DNA from: Collinsella sp.
GTDB taxonomy: Bacteria > Actinomycetota > Coriobacteriia > Coriobacteriales > Coriobacteriaceae
Length of the DNA stretch: 47,668 nt
NCBI GenBank assembly: GCA_019414515.1
Contig: DXLX01000033.1
Coordinates: 1 to 47,668, forward strand
Reading direction: 5' to 3'
This document shows positions 16,318 through 23,890 of this stretch, piece after piece. Every line of letters begins with the position of its first letter. Positions within the stretch are counted from its first letter, which is position 1. The notes beneath the pieces were generated by a model. The model made no database searches. It was not told the DNA's origin and saw only the letters and a list, made by a program, of their open reading frames with translations. The translations under genes were made by a program, and so were the position numbers.

Positions 16318-16350
16318 AACGAGAGTGGATAATCCACTCTCGTTTCTCTG
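16318..16350 (+). terminator. Rho-independent terminator after the zinc-ribbon gene
   Basis: AACGAGAGTGGA (16318-16329) pairs perfectly with TCCACTCTCGTT (16333-16344) around a TAA loop, followed by a pyrimidine-rich TCTCTGT. This is a strong 12-bp stem. Confidence 0.82.
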
Positions 16351-16367
16351 TCACCATGGACTACCTA

Positions 16368-16434
16368 AGTTGCGGTGAAATAGTCCCCCAATAAGCCTGA
16401 CGGTCGGTCAACCAGGAACTATTTCACCGCAACT
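16368..16434. repeat. Palindromic intergenic element, copy 3 of 3
   Basis: AGTTGCGGTGAAATAGT and ACTATTTCACCGCAACT form a perfect 17-bp stem, flanking an interior of about 33 bp. It lies between the zinc-ribbon terminator and the rplE leader, exactly where the ribosomal operon is expected to continue upstream. Confidence 0.93.
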
Positions 16435-16661
16435 GCTTTTTGGGATCCATTTGTGCGGGGGAGTTGTGGAGTTGTGCAGGCAGACGAGGTTTTTCTGGAA
16501 ATACGCTCCCGATGCGCGTATAGTACCGATTGTTTTGTCGGCTCCTGCTGCGTCGAGTCCAAACCGCAAAATGCCATGAGCGGCGCGGATGCAGCCAGGA
16601 GGCACGAGGACAACCCATCGTGGCCACGCCCCGTGCTTAAAACCCCAAGAAGGAGTGAACA
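16435..16661 (+). promoter_or_regulatory. Leader of the rplE ribosomal cluster
   Basis: A 227-bp non-coding segment that takes the place of rplX. TATAGT at 16519-16524 is the best -10 candidate, but no good -35 was found. GAAGGAG lies just before rplE. No remnant of L24 or L14 could be read. Confidence 0.4.
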
Positions 16662-17219
16662 ATGGCAGAAGAGAAGTATGTGCCGCGTCTGAAGACCAAG
16701 TACAACAACGAGGTCAAGCAGCAGCTTCAGGACAAGTTCCAGTACGAGAACGTCATGATGATCCCCAAGTTTGAGAAGATCGTCGTGAACATGGGTGTCG
16801 GCGAGGCCGCTACCGATTCCAAGGCCATCGACGGTGCCGTGCGCGACCTGCGCGCCATCACCGGCCAGCAGCCGATGATCACCCGTGCCCGCAAGTCCAT
16901 CGCTACCTTCCGCCTGCGCGCTGGTATGCCGATCGGCTGCAAGGTTACCCTGCGTGGCGACCGTATGTGGGAGTTCTTCGATTGTCTGACCTCCGTCGCG
17001 ATCCCCCGTATCCGCGACTTCCGCGGCATCTCCGCCAAGAGCTTCGACGGCCGTGGTAACTTCTCCATGGGCGTCACCGAGCAGCTCATCTTCCCCGAGA
17101 TCGACTTCGACTCCGTCGATCACCAGCGCGGTATGGACATCACTTTCGTGACCACCGCCAATACCGATGAGGAGGCCAAGGCCCTTCTGGACGCCTTCGG
17201 TTTCCCGTTCAAGAAATAG
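16662..17219 (+). CDS. rplE: 50S ribosomal protein L5
   Basis: A 185-residue L5 that binds 5S rRNA and the central protuberance of the large subunit. Family signatures are KIVVNMGVGEA, TGQQPMITRARKSIATFRLRAGMPIG and GNFSMGVTEQLIFPEI. It is followed by rpsN, as in the standard spc order. It should be preceded by rplX, but instead has its own 227-bp leader. It overlaps nothing. The GAAGGAG site and ATG at 16662 fix the start. Confidence 0.98.
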   Translation: MAEEKYVPRLKTKYNNEVKQQLQDKFQYENVMMIPKFEKIVVNMGVGEAATDSKAIDGAVRDLRAITGQQPMITRARKSIATFRLRAGMPIGCKVTLRGDRMWEFFDCLTSVAIPRIRDFRGISAKSFDGRGNFSMGVTEQLIFPEIDFDSVDHQRGMDITFVTTANTDEEAKALLDAFGFPFKK

Positions 17220-17234
17220 GTTCACCTGCCCTAT

Positions 17235-17264
17235 AAGCGCCGTTCCCACAAGGGGGCGGCGCTT
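17235..17264 (+). other. Intercistronic hairpin between rplE and rpsN
   Basis: AAGCGCCG (17235-17242) pairs with CGGCGCTT (17257-17264). No T-run follows. This is a possible RNA processing or regulatory stem within the operon. Confidence 0.5.
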
Positions 17265-17298
17265 GGGGCGAACAATACTCTATGTGAGGAGGATATAA

Positions 17299-17484
17299 GT
17301 GGCTAAGACATCGATGATCGTCAAGTGCAATCGCAAGCAGAAGTTCTCTACTCGTGAGTACACGCGCTGCCAGCGCTGCGGCCGTCCGCACTCTGTGTAC
17401 CGCAAGTTCGGCCTGTGCCGTGTCTGCTTCCGCGAGCTTGCACTCAAGGGCGAGCTTCCCGGCGTTAAGAAGGCCAGCTGGTAA
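17299..17484 (+). CDS. rpsN: 30S ribosomal protein S14, zinc-binding (type Z)
   Basis: The 61-residue form with the zinc ribbon C24-x2-C27 and C40-x2-C43 (CQRCGRPHSV, CRVCFREL). This is the zinc-requiring version, about 40 residues shorter than the Cys-less S14 made under zinc limitation. The start is GTG 17299, behind GAGGAGGATATAA. It sits between rplE and rpsH in the usual order, with a 119-bp spacer to rpsH. Confidence 0.97.
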   Translation: MAKTSMIVKCNRKQKFSTREYTRCQRCGRPHSVYRKFGLCRVCFRELALKGELPGVKKASW

Positions 17485-17603
17485 GTCACTACCAGCGTTT
17501 CAAGCATCAGTTTGGAACAGGGAAAACGCGCTAAAAAGGCTTTGCCGTTAAGGGCGGCGAAGAACCAAGAGCACGTGTTCATCAAGAACGAAGGAGAATC
17601 TGT

Positions 17604-18002
17604 ATGAACCTTACAGACCCGATCGCAGATATGCTTACGCGCATCCGTAACGCTAACTCTGTGAACAAGGCCACGGTCTCCATGCCGAGCAGCAAGAAGC
17701 TCGTCGAGATCGCTCGTGTTCTGCACGAGGAGGGCTACATCGAGGGCTACGATGTCGAGGACACCGTTCCCCAGAAGACTCTGCACATCACGCTTAAGTA
17801 TGGTCCCAAGAAGGCTAAGGTCATCAACGGCATCCGCCGCATTTCCAAGCCGGGCCTGCGTAAGTACACCGGCGTTGCCGACATGCCCCGCGTCCGCGGT
17901 GGCCTTGGTACCGCCATTATTTCCACCAGCCATGGCGTCATGACCGACCGCGATGCTCGCAAGCACAACGTCGGCGGCGAGATCATCGCTTACGTCTGGT
18001 AA
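17604..18002 (+). CDS. rpsH: 30S ribosomal protein S8
   Basis: A 132-residue S8 that binds 16S rRNA helix 21 and nucleates the platform. The N-terminus MNLTDPIADMLTRIRNA and C-terminal GGLGTAIISTSHGVMTDRDA are diagnostic. In E. coli S8 represses its own operon at the rplE leader. That site was not searched for here, but the long leaders upstream leave room for it. GAAGGAG precedes the ATG. Confidence 0.98.
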   Translation: MNLTDPIADMLTRIRNANSVNKATVSMPSSKKLVEIARVLHEEGYIEGYDVEDTVPQKTLHITLKYGPKKAKVINGIRRISKPGLRKYTGVADMPRVRGGLGTAIISTSHGVMTDRDARKHNVGGEIIAYVW

Positions 18003-18035
18003 TTCGCTCGGTAGGTAGAAGGAAAGGAGATCACC

Positions 18036-18572
18036 GTGTCTCGTATCGGTAATAAGCCTGTCCAGATTCCCGCCGGAGTCGAAGTGGCAGTCAACGGCAA
18101 CAACGTTGTCGTCAAGGGCCCCAAGGGCCAGCTCGAGCTCGATGTCTTTGAGAAGCTCGCTATCAACGTCGAGGACAACGTCCTCACCGTTTCCCGTCCC
18201 GACGACGAGCGTGAGACCCGTGCCCGCCACGGCCTCACCCGCGCCCTCATCCACAACATGGTTGTTGGCGTTTCCGAGGGCTTCGAGAAGAAGCTCGAGC
18301 TCGCCGGCGTCGGTTACCGCGTGCAGCAGAAGGGCAAGAACCTCGAGTTCTCCCTGGGCTTCTCGCACCCCGTGATCGTCGAGGCTCCCGAGGGCATCAC
18401 CTTCGAGGTTCCCGACAACACCCACGTGAACGTCAAGGGTATCAACAAGCAGCAGGTCGGTCAGATCGCCGCTGAGATCCGCGGTCATCGTCCTCCCGAG
18501 CCTTACAAGGGCAAGGGTATCCACTACGTTGGCGAGCACATCCGCCGCAAGCTGGGTAAGGCCGCCAAGTAG
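18036..18572 (+). CDS. rplF: 50S ribosomal protein L6
   Basis: A 178-residue L6 with two tandem L6 repeats at the large-subunit surface. MSRIGNKPVQIPAGV opens the protein, and KGKGIHYVGEHIRRKLGKAAK near the end is the family C-terminal signature. GTG 18036 follows GGAAAGGAG. It lies 33 bp after rpsH. A perfect 8-bp hairpin (18598-18619) separates it from rplR. Confidence 0.98.
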   Translation: MSRIGNKPVQIPAGVEVAVNGNNVVVKGPKGQLELDVFEKLAINVEDNVLTVSRPDDERETRARHGLTRALIHNMVVGVSEGFEKKLELAGVGYRVQQKGKNLEFSLGFSHPVIVEAPEGITFEVPDNTHVNVKGINKQQVGQIAAEIRGHRPPEPYKGKGIHYVGEHIRRKLGKAAK

Positions 18573-18597
18573 TCGTAACCGACTCACTCGCATAAGA

Positions 18598-18619
18598 CCA
18601 GCACCCCGTCAGGTGCTGG
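18598..18619 (+). other. Intercistronic hairpin between rplF and rplR
   Basis: CCAGCACC, loop CCGTCA, GGTGCTGG: a perfect 8-bp stem without a T-run. It is more likely an internal processing or attenuation element than a full terminator. Confidence 0.55.
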
Positions 18620-18647
18620 CAAGATCAACCTTTTTAGGAGTTTACGT

Positions 18648-19016
18648 ATGAACAAGCATAAGGCGAAGCTGGAAGGCCTCAAGCGTCGTCAGCGTCGTGT
18701 TCGCGGCAAGGTCTCGGGTACCGCCGAGCGTCCGCGTCTTCGCGTGACCCGTACTAACGCCAACATCTATGCCCAGATCATCGACGACAGCAAGGGCTCC
18801 AGCCTGACGCTCGTCTCTGCCTCGACCCTCGAGGCCGAGTTCAAGGGCACCCACACCTCGAACAAGGAGGCTGCGGAGAAGGTCGGTCAGCTCGTTGGCA
18901 GGCGCGCCATCGAGGCCGGCATCACCAAGGTCGCCTTCGATCGTGGTGGCCGTATCTACCATGGCCGCGTCAAGGCCCTCGCCGACGGTGCTCGTGCCGC
19001 CGGTCTCGAGTTCTAG
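18648..19016 (+). CDS. rplR: 50S ribosomal protein L18
   Basis: A 122-residue L18 that joins L5 in binding 5S rRNA. RLRVTRTNANIYAQIIDD and the C-terminal VAFDRGGRIYHGRVKALADGA are diagnostic. The ATG at 18648 follows TTAGGAG. It is followed 14 bp later by rpsE, in the usual order. Confidence 0.98.
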   Translation: MNKHKAKLEGLKRRQRRVRGKVSGTAERPRLRVTRTNANIYAQIIDDSKGSSLTLVSASTLEAEFKGTHTSNKEAAEKVGQLVGRRAIEAGITKVAFDRGGRIYHGRVKALADGARAAGLEF

Positions 19017-19030
19017 GAGGTATGTAGCAC

Positions 19031-19555
19031 ATGGCTCGTAATCAGAAGCAGCAGCGCGAGGCCTCCGAGTTCGAGGAGCGCGTCGTTTACATCAACCGCG
19101 TGTCGAAGACCGTCAAGGGTGGTCGTCGCATGAGCCTCGTCGCTCTCGTCGTCGTTGGCGACGGCAAGGGCAACGTCGGCGTTGGCATGGGCAAGTCCGC
19201 TGAGGTGCCCATGGCCATCTCCAAGGCATCTCTCGATGCCAAGAAGAACATGTTCCACGTGCCGGTGACCGAGCAGGGCACCATCCCGCACGAGGTTCTC
19301 GGCCACTTTGGTGCCGGCCGCATCATCATCAAGCCCGCTGTCGAGGGTACCGGCGTTATCGCCGGCGGCGCTGTGCGTCCCCTCTTTGAGCTTGCTGGCA
19401 TCAAGAACGTCCTGTCCAAGTCCCTCGGTACCGACAACGGCCTCAACATCATCAAGGCTGCCGTCGAGGGCCTCAAGGAGCTCTCCAGCCCTGAGGACGT
19501 CGCGGCTCGCCGTGGCCTGACGGTCTCCGAGATGTTCGTCGGTAAGGAGAACTAA
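19031..19555 (+). CDS. rpsE: 30S ribosomal protein S5
   Basis: A 174-residue S5, which shapes the mRNA entry channel and affects decoding accuracy. The S5 N-terminal RNA-binding domain (EERVVYINRVSKTVKGGRRM) is followed by the C-terminal domain with GTGVIAGGAVRPLFELAGI. AGGAGG lies before the ATG. rpmD starts 2 bp after the stop, implying translational coupling. Confidence 0.98.
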   Translation: MARNQKQQREASEFEERVVYINRVSKTVKGGRRMSLVALVVVGDGKGNVGVGMGKSAEVPMAISKASLDAKKNMFHVPVTEQGTIPHEVLGHFGAGRIIIKPAVEGTGVIAGGAVRPLFELAGIKNVLSKSLGTDNGLNIIKAAVEGLKELSSPEDVAARRGLTVSEMFVGKEN

Positions 19556-19557
19556 GC

Positions 19558-19740
19558 ATGGCTGACACCATCAAGATCAAGCAGGTCCGCAGTACCAACG
19601 GTTGCAAGCAGGACCAGGTCCGTACTGTCCGTGCCCTCGGTCTCCACAGGATCCGCGAGGTTCGCGAGATTGCTGACAACGAGTCCGTCCGCGGCATGAT
19701 CTTCAAGGTCAAGCACCTTGTCGAGATTGTAGAGGAGTAG
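19558..19740 (+). CDS. rpmD: 50S ribosomal protein L30
   Basis: A 60-residue L30 on the large-subunit surface. The conserved core is IKIKQVRSTNGCKQDQVRTV and LGLHRIREVREI. It is tightly coupled, 2 bp after rpsE and 3 bp before rplO. The length is typical. Confidence 0.97.
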   Translation: MADTIKIKQVRSTNGCKQDQVRTVRALGLHRIREVREIADNESVRGMIFKVKHLVEIVEE

Positions 19741-19743
19741 CAA

Positions 19744-20193
19744 ATGCAGCTTCACGATCTTACTCCCGCGCCCGGTTCCACCAAGAACCGCAAGCGCGTC
19801 GGCCGTGGCAATTCTTCGGGTCACGGCACCACTTCTGGCCGCGGTCAGAAGGGCCAGGGTTCCCGCTCTGGCGGCACCAAGGGTGCCGGTTTCGAGGGTG
19901 GCCAGACTCCGCTGGCTATGCGCCTGCCCAAGCTTCCGGGCTTCCGCAACCCCCGTCGTATCGAGTACACCGCTGTTAACGTTGAGCGTCTCGAGCGCAA
20001 GTTCGAGGACGGCGCTGTGATCGACGGTGCCGCTCTTAAGGCCGCTCGCATCACCAAGAGCGAGTTCGAGCCCGTCAAGGTGCTCGGCAATGGTGAGCTC
20101 ACCAAGAAGTTCACGGTCAAGGTCGACAAGGTCAGCGCTTCTGCGCAGGCCAAGATCGAGGCCGCCGGCGGAAAGGTCGAGCTGCCGTGCTAA
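19744..20193 (+). CDS. rplO: 50S ribosomal protein L15
   Basis: A 149-residue L15, a late assembly protein. The Gly-rich extended N-terminus (KRVGRGNSSGHGTTSGRGQKGQ) and GFEGGQTPLAMRLPKLPGF are diagnostic. Its last codons overlap the secY start by 7 bp, so the two are translationally coupled. Confidence 0.98.
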   Translation: MQLHDLTPAPGSTKNRKRVGRGNSSGHGTTSGRGQKGQGSRSGGTKGAGFEGGQTPLAMRLPKLPGFRNPRRIEYTAVNVERLERKFEDGAVIDGAALKAARITKSEFEPVKVLGNGELTKKFTVKVDKVSASAQAKIEAAGGKVELPC

Positions 20194-21473
20194 ATGGTCT
20201 TAAGAATGCTTTCCGCATCAAAGAATTGCGCGAAAAGATTCTTTTTACCATAGCTATGCTCGTCGTGTACCGCATTGGTGCGCACGTTCCTGTGCCCGGC
20301 ATTCCCTTCCAGGGGATGCTGGGCCTTTTCTCGACCGATAACAATTCGGTCGCCGCAGGTGCTATGGCCCTCCTGAATCTTTTCTCTGGCGGCGCTTTGA
20401 GCTATGTGTCGGTGTTTTCGCTGGGCATCATGCCTTACATCACCAGCTCGATCATCCTCCAGATGCTCCAGGCCGTTGTGCCTTCCCTGCATGAGCTTGC
20501 CCGCGAGGGCGAGGTCGGTCAGACCAAGATTACGCAGTATTCGCGTTACCTCACCCTGGCTCTGGCAATCCTCAACTCCGTGGGTTACCTCTTCCTCTTT
20601 AAGAGCTTCGGCATCAGCTTTAATGGCGCCGGCGCTCCCGAGATCATCTTCGACCTCATGATCGTCGGCACGCTCACTGCGGGCGCCATGCTGATCATGT
20701 GGATTGGTGAGCTCATCACCCAGCGCGGTATCGGCAATGGCATGTCGCTGATCATCTTTGCGAACATCATGGCCGGTCTGCCGCAGGCTATCTTCTCCAG
20801 CACCGAGGGCAATGCCGGTGGCATCATCACCATGGTGATTATCTGCGCCATCATCCTGCTGGTTATCCCGCTGATTGTTTTCCTTGAGCGCGGCCAGCGC
20901 CGCATTCCGGTCTCCTACGCTAAGCGCGTCGTGGGCCGTCGCATGATGGGTGGCCAGACCACCTACCTGCCCATCAAGGTCAACACCGCGGGTGTCGTGC
21001 CGATCATCTTCGCTTCGGCGCTGCTGTATTTCCCGGCTCAGATTGCCGTGTTCTTCCCCGGCATCGGCTGGATCCAGGCAGTTGCCTCTGCGCTTTCGAC
21101 CGGTTGGCTCAACTGGGTGCTTAATGTTGTCCTCATCGTGTTCTTCGCGTACTTCTACACCTCCATGGTGTTTAACCCCGATGACACGGCCGACAACCTT
21201 AAGAAGCAGGGCGGCTTTATTCCGGGCGTGCGTCCGGGTAGGGCTACCGCGGCCTACATCAAGAACGCGCTCAACAAGATTACGCTTCCCAGCGCTGTCT
21301 TTTTGGCGCTCATCGCCATCGTGCCTTCGATCATCTTCTCCTTCACGGGTAACCATCTGATCCAGGCATTTGGCGGCACGTCCATCCTCATCATGGTCGG
21401 CGTCGTGCTCGACACGGTCGATAAGCTCGAAGGCCAGATCAAGATGTATGATTACGATGGATTCTTTAAATAG
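20187..21473 (+). CDS. secY: Preprotein translocase subunit SecY
   Basis: A 428-residue channel subunit of the Sec translocon with ten predicted membrane helices. YRIGAHVPVPGI is the N-terminal signature. The cytosolic loops that contact the ribosome and SecA contain ERGQRRIPVSYAKRVVGRR and GFIPGVRPGRATAAYI. The start chosen is GTG 20187, overlapping rplO, because it gives the full conserved N-terminus MLNGLKNAFRIKELREKI. An AUG in a different frame just downstream is not used. adk follows 18 bp later. Confidence 0.97.
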   Translation: MLNGLKNAFRIKELREKILFTIAMLVVYRIGAHVPVPGIPFQGMLGLFSTDNNSVAAGAMALLNLFSGGALSYVSVFSLGIMPYITSSIILQMLQAVVPSLHELAREGEVGQTKITQYSRYLTLALAILNSVGYLFLFKSFGISFNGAGAPEIIFDLMIVGTLTAGAMLIMWIGELITQRGIGNGMSLIIFANIMAGLPQAIFSSTEGNAGGIITMVIICAIILLVIPLIVFLERGQRRIPVSYAKRVVGRRMMGGQTTYLPIKVNTAGVVPIIFASALLYFPAQIAVFFPGIGWIQAVASALSTGWLNWVLNVVLIVFFAYFYTSMVFNPDDTADNLKKQGGFIPGVRPGRATAAYIKNALNKITLPSAVFLALIAIVPSIIFSFTGNHLIQAFGGTSILIMVGVVLDTVDKLEGQIKMYDYDGFFK

Positions 21474-21491
21474 GCTAGAGGAGGATTGCTC

Positions 21492-22118
21492 ATGAACCTC
21501 GTATTGCTCGGAGCTCCGGGTGCCGGTAAGGGCACCGTCGCACAGGAGCTCGTCGCCGAGTTTGGCGTCGCCCATATTTCCACGGGCGACCTGCTGCGTG
21601 CTGCCGTCAAGGGTGGCACCGAGCTTGGTATTCAGGCTAAGAAGTACATGGACGCTGGCGAGCTCGTTCCCGACCAGCTCGTGATCGACCTTGTCAAGGA
21701 GCGCCTTGCCGCCGATGACGCCCAACAGGGCTTCATCCTCGACGGCTTCCCGCGCAACACCGCCCAGGCTGTGACGCTCGATTCCGAGCTTTCCGCCATG
21801 GGTCGCGAGATCGACTGTGCCCTTCTGGTCGATGTGGCCCCCGAGGTCATTATCGATCGTCTGTCTTCGCGTCGCACCTGCCGCGCCTGCGGTTACACCG
21901 GCACCGCTGCTGATGCTACCTGCCCCAAGTGCGCAGGCGAGATGTATCAGCGCGACGACGACAAGCCCGAGACCATCAAGAACCGTCTCGACGTCTACGA
22001 GAAGTCCACGAGTCCGCTCGTCGACTACTATCGTGGCCAGGGTCTGCTCAAGTCGGTCAACGGTGACCAGGCTCGCGAGACCGTGTACGGGGATGTCAAA
22101 GAGGCTCTCGGTCTATGA
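21492..22118 (+). CDS. adk: Adenylate kinase
   Basis: A 208-residue kinase that interconverts ATP plus AMP with two ADP. The P-loop is GAPGAGKGT at the N-terminus, and DGFPRN and the AMP-binding TGDLLR are present. The lid domain carries a zinc-type Cys4 site (CRACGYTGTA and CPKCAGEM), the long-lid form. ATG 21492 is preferred to the TTG six bases upstream, because AGAGGAGG then stands at the normal distance. The stop overlaps the map start (ATGA). Confidence 0.97.
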   Translation: MNLVLLGAPGAGKGTVAQELVAEFGVAHISTGDLLRAAVKGGTELGIQAKKYMDAGELVPDQLVIDLVKERLAADDAQQGFILDGFPRNTAQAVTLDSELSAMGREIDCALLVDVAPEVIIDRLSSRRTCRACGYTGTAADATCPKCAGEMYQRDDDKPETIKNRLDVYEKSTSPLVDYYRGQGLLKSVNGDQARETVYGDVKEALGL

Positions 22119-22903
22119 TCAAGATTAAGTCTGCAACGCAAATCGAGCAGATGAAGAAGGCAGGAGCGCTATCTAAGATGGCGCTCCGCCACGTTGGAGC
22201 CATGGTGCGTCCCGGCGTTTCGACTTTTGAGCTCGATCAGCTCGCGGAGCAGATTATCCGCATGCATGGCGGCACCCCGGCCTTTAAGGGTTACGGCGGG
22301 TTCCCGGGGACCATTTGCGCATCGATCAACGATGCCGTGGTCCACGGTATTCCCAACCCCGACATGATCCTGCGCGATGGCGATATCATCTCCATCGATA
22401 CGGGAGCCGTTGTCGACGGTTGGGTCGGCGATAACGCTTGGACGTTTTTCGTCGGCACCCCCACGCCCGAAGCCAAGGCTTTGTGCGAGGTCACGCGCGA
22501 TTGTCTTAAGGCTGCCATCGAGCAGGCTGTTCCCGGTAACCATATCGGGGACGTTGGTTATGCCGTTCAGTCCCTCGCCGAGTCTCACGGTTACGGCGTG
22601 CTTCGTGATTATGTGGGACATGGCATCGGCCGCGTGATGCACGAGGACCCCAACGTTCCTAACTATGGAAAGAAGGGGAGGGGCGTTCGCCTCCAGGCCG
22701 GCATGGTCATTGCCATCGAGCCGATGGTTACGATGGGTTCCAACCATGTGAGCACAGGCTCCGACGGTTGGATCGTCACGACCAACGACCACCTGCCCGC
22801 CGCGCACTACGAGAACACCGTCGCCATTACCAATGACGGTCCGGTGATTCTCACCACGGATGCGCAAGGTGCTTGGTGTTCGCTCCAAGGCGGAGAAATG
22901 TAA
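22115..22903 (+). CDS. map: Methionine aminopeptidase, type I
   Basis: A 262-residue enzyme that removes the initiator methionine. Metal ligands lie in SIDTGAVVDGWVGDNAW (two Asp), GHGIGRVMHEDPNVPNYG (His), AIEPMV (Glu) and HYENTVAIT (Glu). The start ATG shares four bases with the adk stop. The 104-bp gap after it holds a promoter for infA, so the ribosomal run restarts there. Confidence 0.97.
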   Translation: MIKIKSATQIEQMKKAGALSKMALRHVGAMVRPGVSTFELDQLAEQIIRMHGGTPAFKGYGGFPGTICASINDAVVHGIPNPDMILRDGDIISIDTGAVVDGWVGDNAWTFFVGTPTPEAKALCEVTRDCLKAAIEQAVPGNHIGDVGYAVQSLAESHGYGVLRDYVGHGIGRVMHEDPNVPNYGKKGRGVRLQAGMVIAIEPMVTMGSNHVSTGSDGWIVTTNDHLPAAHYENTVAITNDGPVILTTDAQGAWCSLQGGEM

Positions 22904-22939
22904 CAAGTCCCACGTAGTTGTGGAGCCATTACGAAGATA

Positions 22940-22968
22940 TTACGATGCGTGGATGCGTATTGTAGAAT
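22940..22968 (+). promoter_or_regulatory. Probable promoter of infA
   Basis: TTACGA (22940-22945) and TAGAAT (22963-22968) are separated by 17 bases, a good sigma-70-type pair, and lie about 40 bp before the infA start. Confidence 0.55.
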
Positions 22969-23007
22969 ACTCAATCGCTGTCGTTTTCTAGAGAAAGATG
23001 ATTGCTT

Positions 23008-23226
23008 GTGAAGAAGGAAGACGCAATTGAGCTCGAGGGTACGGTAAAGGAACCGCTGCCCAACGCCATGTTTAAGGTCGAGCTCGAGAACGGTCATTCG
23101 GTTCTGTGCAACATTTCTGGCAAGATTCGAATGAATTACATCCGCATTCTCCCCGGTGACAGGGTTGTCGTGGAGCTTTCCCCGTACGACCTGACCCGCG
23201 GTCGCATCACCTATCGCTATAAATAG
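23008..23226 (+). CDS. infA: Translation initiation factor IF-1
   Basis: A 72-residue OB-fold factor that occupies the 30S A site during initiation. EDAIELEGTVKEPLPNAMF and LPGDRVVVELSPYDLTRGRITYRYK are diagnostic. GTG 23008 is chosen because it gives the standard 72-residue length. A TTG six bases upstream would add two residues. It has its own promoter and a long structured spacer before rpmJ. Confidence 0.95.
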   Translation: MKKEDAIELEGTVKEPLPNAMFKVELENGHSVLCNISGKIRMNYIRILPGDRVVVELSPYDLTRGRITYRYK

Positions 23227-23228
23227 CG

Positions 23229-23290
23229 ACACGCATACACGCTCTTTTCCGACTGCAGGCTTAGCTCAACCTACGGTCGGTTTGCGTGTG
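23229..23290 (+). other. Structured spacer between infA and rpmJ
   Basis: ACACGCA (23229-23235) pairs with TGCGTGT (23283-23289), enclosing CCGAC (23249-23253) with GTCGG (23276-23280). The fold sits upstream of rpmJ-rpsM-rpsK-rpsD and could be an autoregulatory leader for the alpha-type operon. S4 control, known in E. coli, is only a possibility here. Confidence 0.45.
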
Positions 23291-23373
23291 AAGACCAGCC
23301 ATAGTTTTAAACGCCTGCGGCTGGGCGAGTAGATAGTAGGGAAGTAGTTTGAGCGCTACCGAAAGGAAGAACG

Positions 23374-23487
23374 ATGAAGGTACGTCCTTCGGTCAAGAAG
23401 ATGTGCGATAAGTGCAAAATCATTAGGCGCCACGGCAAGGTCCTCGTCATTTGCGAGAACCCCCGTCATAAGCAGCGTCAGGGTTAA
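23374..23487 (+). CDS. rpmJ: 50S ribosomal protein L36
   Basis: A 37-residue L36, MKVRPSVKKMCDKCKIIRR then HGKVLVICENPRHKQRQG. The zinc site is Cys11-x2-Cys14, Cys27 and His32 (C+ form). GAAAGGAAG precedes the ATG. It is followed 14 bp later by rpsM, in the standard order. It is too short for many gene finders but unmistakable. Confidence 0.97.
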   Translation: MKVRPSVKKMCDKCKIIRRHGKVLVICENPRHKQRQG

Positions 23488-23501
23488 GAGAGGAGACTAC
23501 G

Positions 23502-23876
23502 TTGGCCCGTATTAATGGTGTCGACCTCCCGCGTGAGAAGCGCGTTGAGATCGGTCTGACCTACATTTACGGCATCGGCCGCACCACTGCGACGAAGATT
23601 TGCGTCGAGTGCAACGTTAACGTGGACACGCGCGTTAAGGACCTCACCGAGGATGAGGTTAACGCCATCCGCGATTATATCGATAAGAATCAGATCATGG
23701 TTGAGGGCGACCTCCGCCGTGAGCGCAACCAGAACGTCAAGCGCCTTATGGACATCGGCTGCAACCGCGGCCTTCGTCACCGCAAGGGCCTTCCGGTCCG
23801 CGGCCAGCGCACCCACACTAACGCTCGTACCCGCAAGGGCCCGAAGCGTCAGATCGGTGCTAAGAAGAAGAAATAA
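23502..23876 (+). CDS. rpsM: 30S ribosomal protein S13
   Basis: A 124-residue S13 at the head of the small subunit, contacting the P-site tRNA. ARINGVDLPREKRVEIGLTY and the basic tail GLPVRGQRTHTNARTRKGP are diagnostic. The start is TTG 23502, with GAGAGGAG upstream, an uncommon start codon kept because the family N-terminus begins exactly there. rpsK follows after 14 bp. Confidence 0.97.
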   Translation: MARINGVDLPREKRVEIGLTYIYGIGRTTATKICVECNVNVDTRVKDLTEDEVNAIRDYIDKNQIMVEGDLRRERNQNVKRLMDIGCNRGLRHRKGLPVRGQRTHTNARTRKGPKRQIGAKKKK

Positions 23877-23890
23877 GGAGCGCTAGATAG

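Noticed and set aside
20190..21725. 511-codon minus-strand frame over secY and adk
   Set aside because: Shadow of two strongly conserved genes; no domain seen.
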